DNA of 64,000 nucleotides, from assembly GCF_008831285.2 (NCBI RefSeq), contig NC_045145.1, positions 2,396,723 through 2,460,722 of the forward strand, written 5' to 3'. Position numbers and translations under genes: made by a program. The notes beneath the pieces are model-generated. The model saw only the letters and a program-made list of their open reading frames with translations, was not told the DNA's origin and did not search any database. This DNA is from Nymphaea colorata. Its lineage: Eukaryota; Streptophyta; Magnoliopsida; Nymphaeales; Nymphaeaceae. Of this stretch, positions 52,066 to 64,000 are shown piece by piece. Position 1 is the first letter of the stretch, and every line of letters starts with the position of its first letter.

Positions 52066-52570
52066 AATGGTACTACCCCTAGCTACTTTGCCAACTACTT
52101 TTCATCTTGATGTTCCACAAACATCACAAGGTTTTAGAGTCATGGAATCCTTCCAATATAACATACAATGTTTGGGATATGTATTAATCTTAAAATAATT
52201 AAGACCCAAGTCTCCAACAAATTTTTTGGTCTCACAATAAGACTTTGCTAGCTTTTTTACTTTTGGAATCACTTCCTTCAGTAACTCTAACAACAAGAAA
52301 AATGACTTCTTGCTCCATCCACTAAGACTTTGTAATTTTTTTTGCAACTGGTGTACAATTCTTGTTGAACATTTTCCAACAACCTCTTAAATGTTTCAAA
52401 TTCTATATTGGGCAAATTTATGAAAACATTCGCCCCACCTAACTCAGCACAGGACGTATGGGTTCTGAATACATCATTCAATGCTCATATATATCATCAT
52501 CATCATCTAACAGCTCATTGGATGTAAAATTCACATTAATTGTCGATGAAGATGAAGCTTCTCCATGATA
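52066..52570 (-). pseudogene. CACTA (En/Spm) transposase remnant, N-terminal part
   Basis: Minus-strand frames match the TNP2 N-terminal region: an acidic leader (ELLDDDDDIYEH), RLLENVQQELYTSCKK, then WSKKSFFLLLELLKEVIPKV, GLNYFKINTYPKHCMLYWKD and a CDVCGTSR Cys motif. A stop follows GTSR at about 52100-52103, and stops or frameshifts near 52340 and 52490 break the reading. It abuts the Tat-lineage fragment, which suggests that one was inserted into or joined to the other. No CACTA termini were seen. Confidence 0.85.
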
Positions 52571-54350
52571 CTACCATTGAATATAATTTGAACAAATTCC
52601 ATTACATATTAGATTATTGAAAACCATGCCAAAAGTCTAATTTAAACAATTGTTGCACTTCAACTATAGACATTTGATTATTCTATTAATCTCTACATTG
52701 TGGGACCTGGCAAATTCTATGAATTTTCTTGCTCTAGTATTATATTCACTACTTGACATGTTAAACGTGAAACAAAGTATATCAAGTACTTAAGATGATC
52801 GAGAAGTGGGTAAACAGAGATCAAAACAAGAGAACTAGGAAGCAATGTAGGAAATGGGACTTATAAATTCCTACTGAAGAACTTATAAAGGCCAAGAGAT
52901 TTAAAGGGTCTAGATTCGAGTTAGAACTCCTTATACTAAATATGATTTAATCAGACACTTGTTGAAGTTATATTTAAATCCATACTTGCATTGAATGCCT
53001 GTTTTTTAAACTGAATTTTGATCCAACTTGCATAAAAAGTCACAAGTTTAAATTTATCATGTAATGAGGTTTGGTCCTTCACCCACTGTGATCAAGCGAG
53101 ATTGAAGGAGGACTACAGAAATGTGAAAGAAGACCTATGATAAATTATGGAGTATTGAATAGCTGCTCTAACAAAAGTATGACAAGGGAAGCAACAATGT
53201 CAACACAATGGTTGCAGGTCGTACATGCAACAGAAGAGACAAGGAAAGCAGTGATAACACCACCGGTGGAATGAAAGGAGGCCCATCGATAGGCAAACTT
53301 CCTTCTGATTAGGTAAGTCTATCTCCTCATCGGGCTAATCACCATAAGACTTTCTCACTCAAATGAAGGAACTCCCAAAGTCTCCCTTCATTTGCCATAT
53401 AGATCAAAATTTTCATAAGCTTCCTTGCCAAAGAAATCTTCATGAGGAAAAGGGTAAAACGAGCAGTTCGGGTCAAATGGTGAGGGGATATATTTATCTG
53501 CTACAACTATCACCCTAGGTAGCAATCATAGCCGAAATGATGTCATAATATATGCATGGAGATGAAGCTTTCATCTAAGCGTTATTAAAACGAATGCATT
53601 CAAGATTAGTGTTTCCACCAGAAATGACATGCAACATGTCATACATGTCATGGCATAGTTCTAGAAGTTTTATTAGTCCTCAATATTGTTATTGATATCT
53701 CAGCCTTTTTCTACTTTGGATGTTGGACAATTCTTTATTAAACCTGTTCACCTAATTCTTGCTTGAAGCTATTGTGTAAATCAAACCATAATTTTGAGAG
53801 ATAGTTATAATATATAAAACATTCAGTTTTTGAAAAGAAAGCTTTGCGACATTTACCATGTATTTTAGTGCAAGTGAAAAAAAAAAGTTGCTTCCATCAT
53901 CAATCTATTTACCACCGCAACCCATGCTTTGTATACCTTTAAATTGTTAGCTATTTCTCATACTATCAACACCTGTAAAGAGTACAAAAGGATGAGACTT
54001 GTCACTGGACTCATGAAAGTGATAGAGTTTGGCAATTACTTCGCAGAATTCACCATAGGAATGACAAAGTTTGTGTTTCTTATTACTATATCTTGCTGGT
54101 CATCTTGCACAACATGATCTAAGGAAGTGCCACTTATTCTCCTTGTCGATCCTTTATCACTTTGCTTTTTAGGGTTGGCCATCTGCAATTGCAATTTATC
54201 ATTTTTATCTTCAAAAAAATTTAAGATAGATAGTGAAACCATTATCTTCATCTAAGTTGTATTTGAATGGCATAAGAAAAGGTCTGAGACAACTATGTAT
54301 CTCATTCATATTCTATCCATAAAACACCATATTGGAGGTTTTATGAAATA
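52571..54350. other. Non-coding stretch
   Basis: AT-rich. The minus-strand frame at 54036-54251 (MANPKKQSDKGSTRRISG) may be part of a transposon accessory protein, but it cannot be assigned. Confidence 0.35.
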
Positions 54351-54356
54351 AGTCAT

Positions 54357-54990
54357 ATGGTGTGGGTTATGAAAAAAACCATAAAAGGGGCTCTCCCCAT
54401 TTATGCATGGTGTGTAGGAGTTTTTTTCTTCAGGGAAAGAAGTGAGAGAAAGGAGAAGAGAAAGAGGGCTTTTGTCTTGCCATTTATGGTGAAGGTTCCA
54501 TCCTTTGACATGATGCTGTTTGTACAGATATTTCTTTGTTTTTCTCTTAGAGGGAGAGAAAATTATTAAAAAAATATATATATCTGCTTTTCTTTCGACC
54601 AGACGATATTATTTGTTTTACAAAAATTGGTATCGGAGACAATTTGGATTGATTGAACGCACTATGTTATCAACAATGAAGATTGATATTGAAAAGTTTG
54701 ACTAATTATATTCACCAAGAGGTTACGATAGAAAAGACTACCACAAGTCTTTGGAAAAAATATTAGAGTTATAAATTTATTGGTCCTAAAATAGTGTTTA
54801 TAAAAAATCTATGCATGTCAGAAGGTACACCCATCAAAACTCATGGAAATGTATTTATTTCTATTATTATGGAGTTGAAAAATATAGTTGTGCAAATTGA
54901 AGCGAAACTAGTTTGTGATTGTATTCTTTGTCATCATCTTATACAAATTTTATGGAAACCATAATCTATGGTCAAGAGTCCATTACCGTT
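54357..54990 (+). mobile_element. Ty1/copia 5' end, Tork-like: LTR edge, PBS, gag start
   Basis: An LTR-like region with CATAAAAGG (about 54380) and an end at TTTACA (54622) is followed by TGGTATCGGAGAC (54628-54640), a tRNA-Met type PBS, and then a gag start (STMKIDIEKFD, from about 54665). A broken gag frame ends with SYTNFMETIIYGQESITV near 54930-54990, a motif of copia Gag. The rest of the element is missing, and the LTR start was not defined. Confidence 0.75.
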
Positions 54991-57900
54991 TGATAGTCAC
55001 AACAATGCTTATGACAAAGTAAAAAATTGACAAGGAGTTGACAGGCATAGATGGAAATGAGGAAACTGTTGGTTTGGTTGCTGGAAGGAGACAAACGATA
55101 TGTGGATATGTGTAATATAAGCAGGTCTGTTATTTACTCGTACAAATCTATGTAGTTTTGATATGAAGGTTTGGTCTTGACCTAACTCAGATTCCACCAA
55201 GGTTTGAGGAGTAATATGTGCAATGGTGACCTTGTAAGACATGGTCTTAGGTAAAGGGTCTGGTTGGCTCATTTTGAGACCTAGTTTGGCTGTTATTCAG
55301 GTTTTGGACCTAGAACAAGGTGAGCTAGACCCATTCTGGGTTAACATACTTATGGTGTAACTTGAGCTGACCTTGATTAAACACAGACCTGGCATGGGTT
55401 AAGCATCTCAAATGGTTGAGCTTTCATCAGGTAGATCAAGGTAGGTTTTACTTGACCTAGGTCCAGAACAAGTTTTGACGACCCTGGTTTGATACCTCGA
55501 ATCATTTTAGCTTATCCTTGATTAAGCTAAATAGGTTGACCTCAAAACTTGATTTGGACTAGGCTCAAGCTTAACTCAGGTTTGACACCTCGGTACGGTA
55601 AGCCAGTCTTGCTCTTATCAAGGCTGGACTAGGGATTCACTTAACTAGTGTTTATTAAAGAGTCAAGTTGGTAGCCTAGGTGGGGATGTGGGGTTTGAAG
55701 TGGGTTTTCGTTGAACATTACCCAAGCTTGAACTCATTTACGTTATCAAATGGACTAAGCAAGCTGGTGCTAGGACTGGCTTAGTTAATGCATGTTCACT
55801 TTAAATCCATGTTGAAATCTACTTTGGTTGGTCACCTCAAATCGAGCTTGATTTTCACACGAACTTATGAGGATTGGTCTACATGGTGCAAAGCTTAAAT
55901 AGAGACAAGCTTAGGTTTAGGACCTCAAACTCGTCTGAGTTAGTATTAGCCTAACTAGGAGAGGTTTTAAAGGTGTTAAACATAGATGCTGATAGGCTGA
56001 AGGCTTCATCACGTTTCATGTCGAGTGGACTCTAGGTGAGTTCAAATCCAGATCCAATTGGTAGATTATGCAGGCGCCTATGGTTTGTTTATAGGGTAGT
56101 ACAGGTGTAGGTCACAGAAATGCTAGGATGGGTGGCAAAATGGTAATCTTGATTCGAAAAAATGAGTGAAATGGAAAGTACCTAAAAGAGGTGGGTTTTC
56201 CAGTACTGCACCAATTCGGTGTGCTTACAGGAGATAACTCCTCTAAGATTTGCTATACATGACTAAACATCTGGAGATTCATGCACTCTACATAAACCAT
56301 AGGTTAAATGTTTAAAACTTCTGGTTTTATCCTGCATTCTTTCAGACATAGAACAATTTTTCACTCAATCTGGAGTCCACTCGACATGAAACTCAATTCT
56401 GGCCAAAATTCTGCACAGTTCATGGACAACGAATATTACTGACATGTGGCATAAAATATGAAATTGAGAGAGATATTTTAACATGGAGCCATTTACTATA
56501 CAAATATATATGACACCAAATCAAAGTATCCAGTTTAGAACAAGATCTGATTCTGAGATCCAGAGGAAGATCTGGATCTAGAGAAAAAAAAAAAAACAGA
56601 TCTAGATGTAACATTTTGATTTGGATCTGGTCTGATGATCTGAGATTAAAATCTCAAAATGAGATTTGAACCTCAACAATGACAAATCTGGAAATTGATT
56701 TTGATATCCAGATTGAAGATCTGGACTGGGTGTGCCTCGATTTGGCTCCCTTTGGGTGGGGTGGGTTCAGATTGAATCAGTGCTTGTGTGACTTGGGCTG
56801 AGTTCAGTTGTGGACTTGGCGTGGACATATTGGGCTCAGTTTGAATGCATACTTAATCCTATATTAGGTTCATGTATTTCCTAACTTAGGTTTATATTAA
56901 AATAATGCTTGTATGTAAAAAGAATAGTTTTACCCTAGCAGAAAAATTGGGTTATGTGTGTCATGTGGGCAAGCTGACCACACTAGGACGTGGGTCAGAC
57001 TCAGTTCTAGGGATGCCAGGTTGTTGGTGAAAAACACATCATTTTGTACCTTCAAAAATGCAATTTTCTAAATTGTCGATTATTAAAATGACTCATTTTA
57101 CAGTAATGACCAAGGGTAAAACTGAAAAGCTCCACGCCGGGCCAAACTAACTTGGAAATTCTCTGGTGAAGTGTATCGGATTGAAACCATGCTAAGAAAC
57201 TGAAATCGAACTCTTAGATCAATCGGAAATGAGTTCGGAAGTAGATCACACTGAGAGACATGTTTGGAATTGGAAATCCTTAGTGAACTTATAAAAATGC
57301 AATTATGTTCAATTTAGGAAGATTTAACTCGAACCTAAACTGATTTGATTTCGGATCCTGCCAAATTTGATTTCGGATCCTGCCAAATGTGTATGAGTGG
57401 CAATACTCTGTCATGACAGTTGCTCTAGAACTGAAAATATAGACCCATAACTAAAAGTAACTCTGGAATACTTAGATTGCACTAAGAGGATCATAACTTA
57501 AGCTTGACCAGATTTAACAAGGTCCTTGTGACGTATAAATAGCAGATGACTTGATTCGATGAGCTGCTATGGTTAAAGTAAGCTGGTTCTGAGCTACACA
57601 AAGGTTAACAGGCTAACTCTAACGGCTCCTGAGGACTTGTAAAGGTGAGAATTGCTTTAATTGAACTAGCTTTAAGTAATTCTTAGAGTTTTGAAGGTTT
57701 ACTAAAATTCAATGACAAAATGGTCAATTTGGATGGTAGCAACAGCCTAGGTGAACTTGGTCATGGGTATTTAGGCACCAAATTCTCCTTCTTGTCAGTG
57801 CCCCCCTGCATTTCAACTGCCTTTAGAAAATCAGTTCAAAAACCTCATGGTCATTTTTGGTCATGGTGAAAACATTGTGGTGTTTACGGTATTTCACCTT

Positions 57901-58040
57901 TGGCTTTTTTATTTTAAACTTCAGTCCCATGCTACTGTCTGTTGACAAACTTTTTCATTATATGCATGACTTCCTTTTTCTGCCTCGCACATCATTTAAC
58001 CCTTGTTTTTTTTCTCTTCGTTTTTAAGGGTAAGTTTGGG
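54991..58040. other. Non-coding stretch with degenerate repeats
   Basis: 55140-56000 repeats loosely related phrases (TTGACCTAGG, GGTTTGACACCTCG, TTGAGCT) without clear units. 56530-56740 is GATCTGGATC-rich, in the opposite orientation to 34020-34430. A 22-bp tandem duplication lies at about 57344-57387. No gene is supported. Confidence 0.45.
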
Positions 58041-58044
58041 TTAT

Positions 58045-58248
58045 GTACTCCTTAAACCCTTGCGGGCATATGTGACCATGCACCTGATGTCCGATACACT
58101 GCATTTCTTGTGATGCTCAACGCGTGCATGACGGAAGTTTGTCATATTGTCTTCGTCATAGAAATCGTCCTATTAGCTAAGAGGTTACGTGACCAGGCAG
58201 TTGGTAGAGCCCTTCACCAAATTATTAATGAATGGAAGTTTTGAGCAG
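58045..58248 (+). pseudogene. Short conserved frame in the duplicated segment, copy 2
   Basis: Partner of the frame at 32886-33191. From an in-frame TAA near its start it reads TLAGICDH, then YTAFLVMLNACMTEVCHI and VIEIVLLAKRLRDQAVGRAL, ending NEWKF and TGA. It lacks 13 codons present in copy 1 but keeps the frame. Too short to name. Confidence 0.35.
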
Positions 58249-59428
58249 AATGCCACCCTGCCCTGTTGTTAGGAGATCGAATTAGGAAGCTCAATCTTGA
58301 GAGTCGTATTACTTGAATATCACTTGAATTCAAGTAATAACATTCATATCACTTGAATTGTGTTATTGTTTCAGAAAGTCTCCTCCCTTTTAAATTCTTA
58401 TTCGAAGTTTTCAAATTGCATTTTGGAAAACCAACTTCAAAACTAAACCACTAAAAAGCCCTCCCTTTGAACATTAACTAGAACTAAGTTGCTACACTTG
58501 ATCTTGGCCAGGAGGCCAGCCAGAAAGGCATACTCCGGCTAAAGTTCTCTCTATTTGGTGACAACAATTGGCTCATCAAGGACTTCAATTTTAAGAAAAT
58601 TATCTCTATCTTTTGATTAAACCTCTGATTATGGCACCTCAGTTTGGGGTTTAAATGATTGAAAGAAGAAGATTGACCATGTATTTTAAAGTTCTAAATC
58701 TTTTACAAAAGCCGGCAGTAGGAAAAATACTGGCGGATCTTCTCCCCTATAGACTTTTTGATAATCTAATACAGGGCATAGAGATGAAACCTTCTAAATA
58801 ATCTCTCCAAGAATCTGCTTCTGCGTATCTACAGACGCATTTGCACCCAAGGGACGACTTGAATGCTCACGCACACCATTAGCATATGATTGATTAGAAA
58901 ATCAGGACCCAGACTGCTGAATGTCAAAATCAAAATCCAGTTATAGAAAAAAGTACCATATTTCTAATATCTCTTAAGATACAACTAGCCATTTTTAAAA
59001 CTTTTACAAAACCTTATCTCAAACAAAAAAAGATAGTTAAAAATAATAAGATTTTCCTAGTAATTTAACGCTATATATAAATGCATAAAATTGAAAACGC
59101 TGTATTTTCAACTTTGCATTTTCATTTTCGTTTTCCTTGAGTAATATTTAGATCATCTAGATATTAAGAGGAACAATTTAGCCCTTAGGCGGATCAACCA
59201 TGAGAAAGGCATGGCAAGGGCAAGATTTTGTACTAACAAAATGGATTCCATCTCCTTGTTTGGTCCGGCCTCTTTAAAACCAGAGGCGAGTCAAAGCTTT
59301 TCAATCTATGTCGTCAAAACCCTCATTTGCACGTATACTGCCCCCTATTGTGGGCAGAGCAGTCAAATTTTGCTGCTTACAGTTTTTGGCGAAGAATGGG
59401 TCTGGTGCTTCTTTTATCTAGATTATAT
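58045..59428 (+). repeat. Duplicated segment, copy 2, left part, with empty target site
   Basis: Paralogue of 32953-35094. At about 59420-59424 it carries a single CTAGA in GCTTCTTTTATCTAGATTAT, the unoccupied version of the solo LTR 1 insertion site. About 790 bp of copy 1 (33745-34535) is absent here. Confidence 0.85.
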
Positions 59429-60015
59429 AAATGAAATAAGTTTTTAAATAAGTTATCACTGCCCAGTCCATGCATGCCTTACGTTTTAAATAATTTTGAA
59501 GCGTTCGGTAGAAAGAGAACACATGAGAGAGACATCACTGCGAGCGAGTTGGTGGGGCCACCGCTGGTTGAAGGAAAACACGAAAGTCCACACTCCACGC
59601 CGCCTGTGGCGGTACAAGTGTTGAGACAGAGCCGAATCGCTTGGAACCCGGTTTAACCAGAAACACACACATATATATATATATCATTGATGAAACTACT
59701 AAACCATAGTTAATGTCAACCAAGAGACTATTTTTCAGTAATAAATTTTTGAATTTTGGTGACAAGATAATATCTGGCACACGACAACATTGAACTGTCT
59801 TAAATTCAACAATGAATTTAAAACATCAGAAAAAAGGAAAGATCCAAATGGGTGAATTGATTTTCTTTGTCCAATCTAAAATTAAAGATATAACTTGTCA
59901 GCAATTACTAGTGTATCTACAAGTTCAAAGTAAGTTAAAAAAGTGCCTTCAACAACAAACGGGTTTTAAAGGTATGTTATATTAAGTAACTTCTCTAAAA
60001 AGATCTAACCATAGC
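59429..60015. other. Non-coding stretch only in copy 2
   Basis: Not matched in copy 1. Holds a (TA)n run near 59669-59683. No element was recognised. Confidence 0.35.
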
Positions 60016-60360
60016 TTAGAGCGACGATGGGGGTAACAGGGCCATATAAAAATTTGACATTATATTGTGCCTTAGCCTGTAGAAAAATAGAAAAAAAGCG
60101 ACAATGTCGAGCACCTCAGCTTTCAGCCCCATAGACCAGAGTACCAAGATTCCACCAGCATGTCCAAGAATATGACAAGCATGCTTGAAACAAAGTCGTG
60201 CATCCCCCCAAATGGGAGCAGCAGTGGCATGAAAAATGGACACCATCTTTGTTTCGCAAAATGCAATCACATTTGTGGAATGATCAGAACAATTGGCACA
60301 ATAATTTATTCTTCTTGGGGCAGTTGAGACTCTGAACATTCCAAAACATTATTGTTGAAG
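60016..60360 (-). mobile_element. LINE (L1-type) endonuclease fragment
   Basis: The minus-strand frame has CETKMVSI, an active-site block of the LINE endonuclease (the Glu of ETK), followed by SIFHATAAPIWGD and GHAGGILVLWSMGLK, the conserved SxGxxGGIxxLW region. Upstream bases in another frame resemble the NVRGLN start of the domain. Reverse transcriptase and a poly-A tail are not seen, so only the first third of ORF2 is present. Confidence 0.75.
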
Positions 60361-63300
60361 TCATTGAATAAAATCAAACATGACCGATGAACATCGGTTC
60401 CTAGTGGAACGGCGCAAAGGAATAGCAGCTTGGACGGCATAAACCGTGGAAGGACCAACATTTGAACATGCATGTGCTACCCATGTAACATGTTGAAGGA
60501 AGTATGTGACTGCATAGGTGGTGGCATCATAGAGCAGAATTAGCTGTTGAAGGGATGATGACTATTCAGCTGTAAGGTAGATCCCAGAAGCTTCCAAAGC
60601 AATTGATAACACCCAACTAAGAAAGAAAGAAAGAAAAGAGTGCAGTAAAGGTTCCTGATTGTATAGCTAAGGTAGTAATGTTAACCTGCACTGCAACAGG
60701 AACAAAGTCCACAAATGTGAGAGAAATGTTGAGCCAAACTCCTTTCTTTCCCTAACAACAGAAAGAAAGTTATTCATTTGAGTTATGTGCAGCCTTTTCC
60801 ACGCAACAAAAGTTATTCATTTGAAAATCCACAAGAACTAACTATCGATAACGCTTCCTTTCCATGCATGTGGTGCTGAATACACGTTTAACATTGAATA
60901 AGAAAAATCAGAAAAACAGAAAGAAAGTGAGTATCACACTAAAACTACATGCATTTGTACTTGACTGTTTTTGCAAATTTCATGCATGCAATGCTAAAAC
61001 TTATAAAATTTAAATAAGGAAAGCCTGAAAAGAAAATCTTAGAAAAAGAATATTAATGTTGGTTGCATAGGCAAAATGGATTTGACGGTATTAAAGTGCC
61101 AACCAACATGAAAAATCAAGCTAAAGAAGCCGGCAAAGGTAAAGTGGAAAATACCATCAAGGGGAATCATGATGAAGAGAGTCACCTGCTGTTTCCATCG
61201 GGACATCGAAGCTCTAAGTCTGGAGGCAAACACCCCAACCTCCATATGCTCCTTTATCTTCACTGTCACCCCATCGTACCTATCTTCCTCCCCAATCAGC
61301 ACTTCCATTACTTCTATTTTCGAAATTTTTATATAAAAGAAATAAAACTTTTAAATTTACATGTAAATTTTAAAGACATCTTTTAACGGAAAAGGTCTTC
61401 GGACATTAGAGTTGGATGCACTTACTAGTAAGGTTTGTCATTACAGTTGTCTAATTTATGGGATGCTTACATATTTGGATTTGAATTCGGAAATTGTATA
61501 TGCGTACATAGAAGTCTGTATCGTTTTCAAACCTTTCACATTTACAATATGCATCTGACTTTTAGATTCCAATCCAGATTTAAATCCGACTTTTAGAAGC
61601 ACAACCAAATCGTGATATGTTGAAGACCGATTCTTTTAAATGGTTATTGGTTATAGAACTTCATGTAAAATTGAATGTGAATTTGAATATGAATCTAGTT
61701 AGATGCTTGTTCCAAAGCCAATCCGAATCCAAACCCCATCTGATGGCATTTCTTAAATTTGAATCTGGTCCAATCTCTTAATCGGATATTAAATTTTTCG
61801 AAGCAATGCAGCCGGATATTCTGGATCGGAAGCAGGTCCATTGAGATTCCTACTTGTCATTTGCACTTTAAGATACTACTGTTTGAAAGTTTGTGTTTCA
61901 CACTAGTTTCATGTGACAATTAGACCTACTTTCTTCCATTAGCAACTGGAGCTTCTAGTAGATAAGGTGATCTTTCAAATCTCATTCTTAAACGGATCTA
62001 AAATACTAATGACTCTCTTAGCTCATAAGGAAAAATCAAAGCACCCAAAAGAACAAGATTTCATATCCCTTTTGATAAACAAAAAAAAAAAAAAAGTAGC
62101 ATGGTCGCCTTACTTCTAATGAAAACATGAAAAAGAGAAGTTGCAACATCATTTCAGATTTGTTGCAGTGGCGAATTAGGTGTAACAGGGCCATATAACG
62201 GTTCCTGACTTGAAAGAAAAAGAGTTTTGAGTTGGTTCTCATCAGATGGCATGAGATTCGGCCGGAAGCAAGCTCATTTAAAAGAAATAATAACTCCCTA
62301 CAGATCTATCGGCTGCTCAACATGCCACCTCCTCAATCAAGAGGTCACATCTCTTTAATGTTTGGTTACAAGTGGTGGATTCTTTTAAAAGATTGGTCAT
62401 CTCATAACTACCTACCTTTTCATTAGCTTTGTTGAGTAGAAGATGGACATGGCTCCTACTCCACATCCATAGTTTACCATTCTCTTCTACGACTCATCCT
62501 TGGCCTGTCTCCCACTTAAGCTCTTGTGTGCAATGGTCCTCACATTCCGAACCGAGACGGAATGGATGAACAGAGGAGAGCCTCTCGCTTCCTCTCTTTT
62601 CTCTCCACCACTTGTAAATGAAAGCTGCTAGACGTGGTCCACTTGGTGGGGTTGGGCGGAGGGAGGCTTCCCCACTTACTTCCTTTACCAACACAGAGTT
62701 TTTGACTTGGCATCAACCTTTCACACGCCATGGAGACTGTAACCGGCGAAGATGTGGACACCCGAGATTCATTCGATTGGACAGCTAGGAAAGATGAACA
62801 CGTAATGCACCTGCGCGGAATTCTGCGTCATAAAATAAAAACTGTTCGCCGTGACTCTTGACGCCCATTTCCTGCCTGTGGACCATGCACTAGTTGTCCC
62901 AACCCTTTGCTTCTATCATCTCTCATTCATTCGACGGCCTTGGATGAGAATATTCCTGTTTGATCCCCTAATTTTTTCCTTTAATTCCTTCGTGTAGTTC
63001 TTTGTTTTTACATGCAAAGTGCCAACTTTTTCCAACCAATATGAAAATGATATGCCTGCTGCTGCAGAGTCAGAGTCACAGATATCAGATATCGTCCCTT
63101 CCATGGTAAGATCTTAAAAGGGAAAATGAAAGATGGAGAAGAAACATGTAGTGTAACGATACCCATATGTTCTTTTACGTTCTCTTTTCATTTTTGTGAT
63201 GATTATTTGCATATATTTTGTATATTGTCATAGTAGTTCGCTAGATTTTATTGAGAAAAACAAGAGAAAACTCGAATACTGTTAGATTTTCTCAATAATA

Positions 63301-63470
63301 ACATCATGACCATGTGATAAACACAGAATAGTCTTCACGAGAAGATAAGAACAAAGATTTAGGTTTGTCAATCATCTAATCAAATTTGTTCAATCATACC
63401 AGTATTAACGTGATGGATCCCATCAAAACTCTAAAGTCAAACGTGATTGGGCAAGAGTAGTACTGAGATG
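60361..63470. other. Non-coding stretch only in copy 2
   Basis: No gene recognised. The phrase GTAACAGGGCCATATAA at 60033-60049 recurs at about 62182-62198, so a second short LINE-derived piece may be present. Otherwise nothing is supported. Confidence 0.35.
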
Positions 63471-63477
63471 GATGTCC

Positions 63478-64000
63478 AGCACCTTGCATGTTAAACTTGG
63501 AAGTATTAGATTAAAATCCAACTGGTCATTTGTGTTCACGTAGGCTTGAGGATTAGATACAACCTTCCTTAATTTAGATCTTTATTTATAAAAAATGTAT
63601 GCAAGTGTTTGCTCTTTATTTTACTTTTAATCTCATCTTAAGTGGCATTGCATTAACACCATATTTGGTTGGATGGAAATGGGTGGAAAAAGGAATGGAG
63701 GGAAGAGTGGACGGAAAAGACAGTTTCAAATTTATGCATGCTCGTTGGATGGAAGGGGATAGAAAGGAAAAGGAAAATTAGCCCCTTTTCAATCCCTTCA
63801 AACTATAAGGAAATGGATGGAAAGGAGAGGAAAGGAGGATAAATTACTTATATGCTGTCTCCACCCCACCCCACCACATACATATGTCTCCCTCTCTCCC
63901 TCTCCTCTTCATGTACGCCTCTCTCCCCGTCCCTCCCTCTCTCCCTCTCCTCTTCATGTACGCCTCTCTCCCCGTCCCTCCCTCTCTCCCTCTCCCTCTC
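63478..64000 (+). repeat. Duplicated segment, copy 2, right part
   Basis: Paralogue of about 38652-39200, including the ATATTTGGTTGGATGG start of the possible inverted-repeat element. It runs off the window. Confidence 0.85.
63885..64000. repeat. CT-rich 45-bp minisatellite
   Basis: Units with TCTTCATGTACGCC recur 45 bp apart (63906 and 63951), embedded in CCCTCTCT sequence, and continue past the window end. The copy 1 counterpart near 39160 has a single unit. Confidence 0.85.

Overview
This window is nuclear DNA from a flowering plant. It is AT-rich, has intron-split host gene fragments with plant-type GT-AG splice sites, and is packed with nested plant retrotransposons and DNA-transposon debris. 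The species cannot be told from the sequence alone. I see no complete, intact host gene: every protein-coding stretch I recognise is a transposon remnant or a broken gene fragment.

Layout. (1) 298-9045, minus strand: a Ty3/gypsy chromovirus (Tekay/Del type) with a 3.04-kb 5' LTR, PBS, one long gag-pol frame broken by five in-frame stops and a frameshift, a PPT, and a 3' LTR cut short to 811 bp. (2) 9781-19762, plus strand: fragments of host genes. These are two exons of cycloeucalenol cycloisomerase (CPI1), an unidentified exon, and the 3' half of a KDM5/JARID1-type JmjC histone demethylase (JmjC end, C5HC2 zinc finger, FYRN, FYRC) with several stops and frameshifts. A decayed Ty1/copia piece lies between them. 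(3) 21420-21730: a promoter-like block with two palindromic G-boxes, ACTGTAGC repeats and a TATA box, perhaps part of an LTR. (4) 27690-28860 and 52060-52570, minus strand: two CACTA (En/Spm) transposase remnants. (5) 32950-39350 and 58045-64000: two diverged copies of one segment. The first carries a 3.5-kb solo LTR (35095-38618), and the second still shows the empty target site. (6) 41415-48792, minus strand: a nearly complete but decayed Ty1/copia element with a perfect CCAAT target duplication, interrupted inside its reverse transcriptase by a second, 2.8-kb solo LTR of the same family (42775-45606). (7) 50700-52065: a Tat-lineage gypsy fragment. 54360-54990: a Tork-like copia 5' end. 60016-60360: a LINE endonuclease fragment.

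How it fits together. The order of insertion can be read directly. The copia element is old (its LTRs differ by roughly one base in seven) and was later hit by a gypsy-sized LTR element that recombined to a solo LTR. The chromovirus is the youngest large insertion (LTRs about 1.5% different over 811 bp). No new host system such as a defence locus or gene cluster is evident. The most unusual features are the run of fragments of different genes on one strand (possible gene capture), the solo LTR with an empty-site paralogue, and the duplicated segment with a conserved short reading frame.
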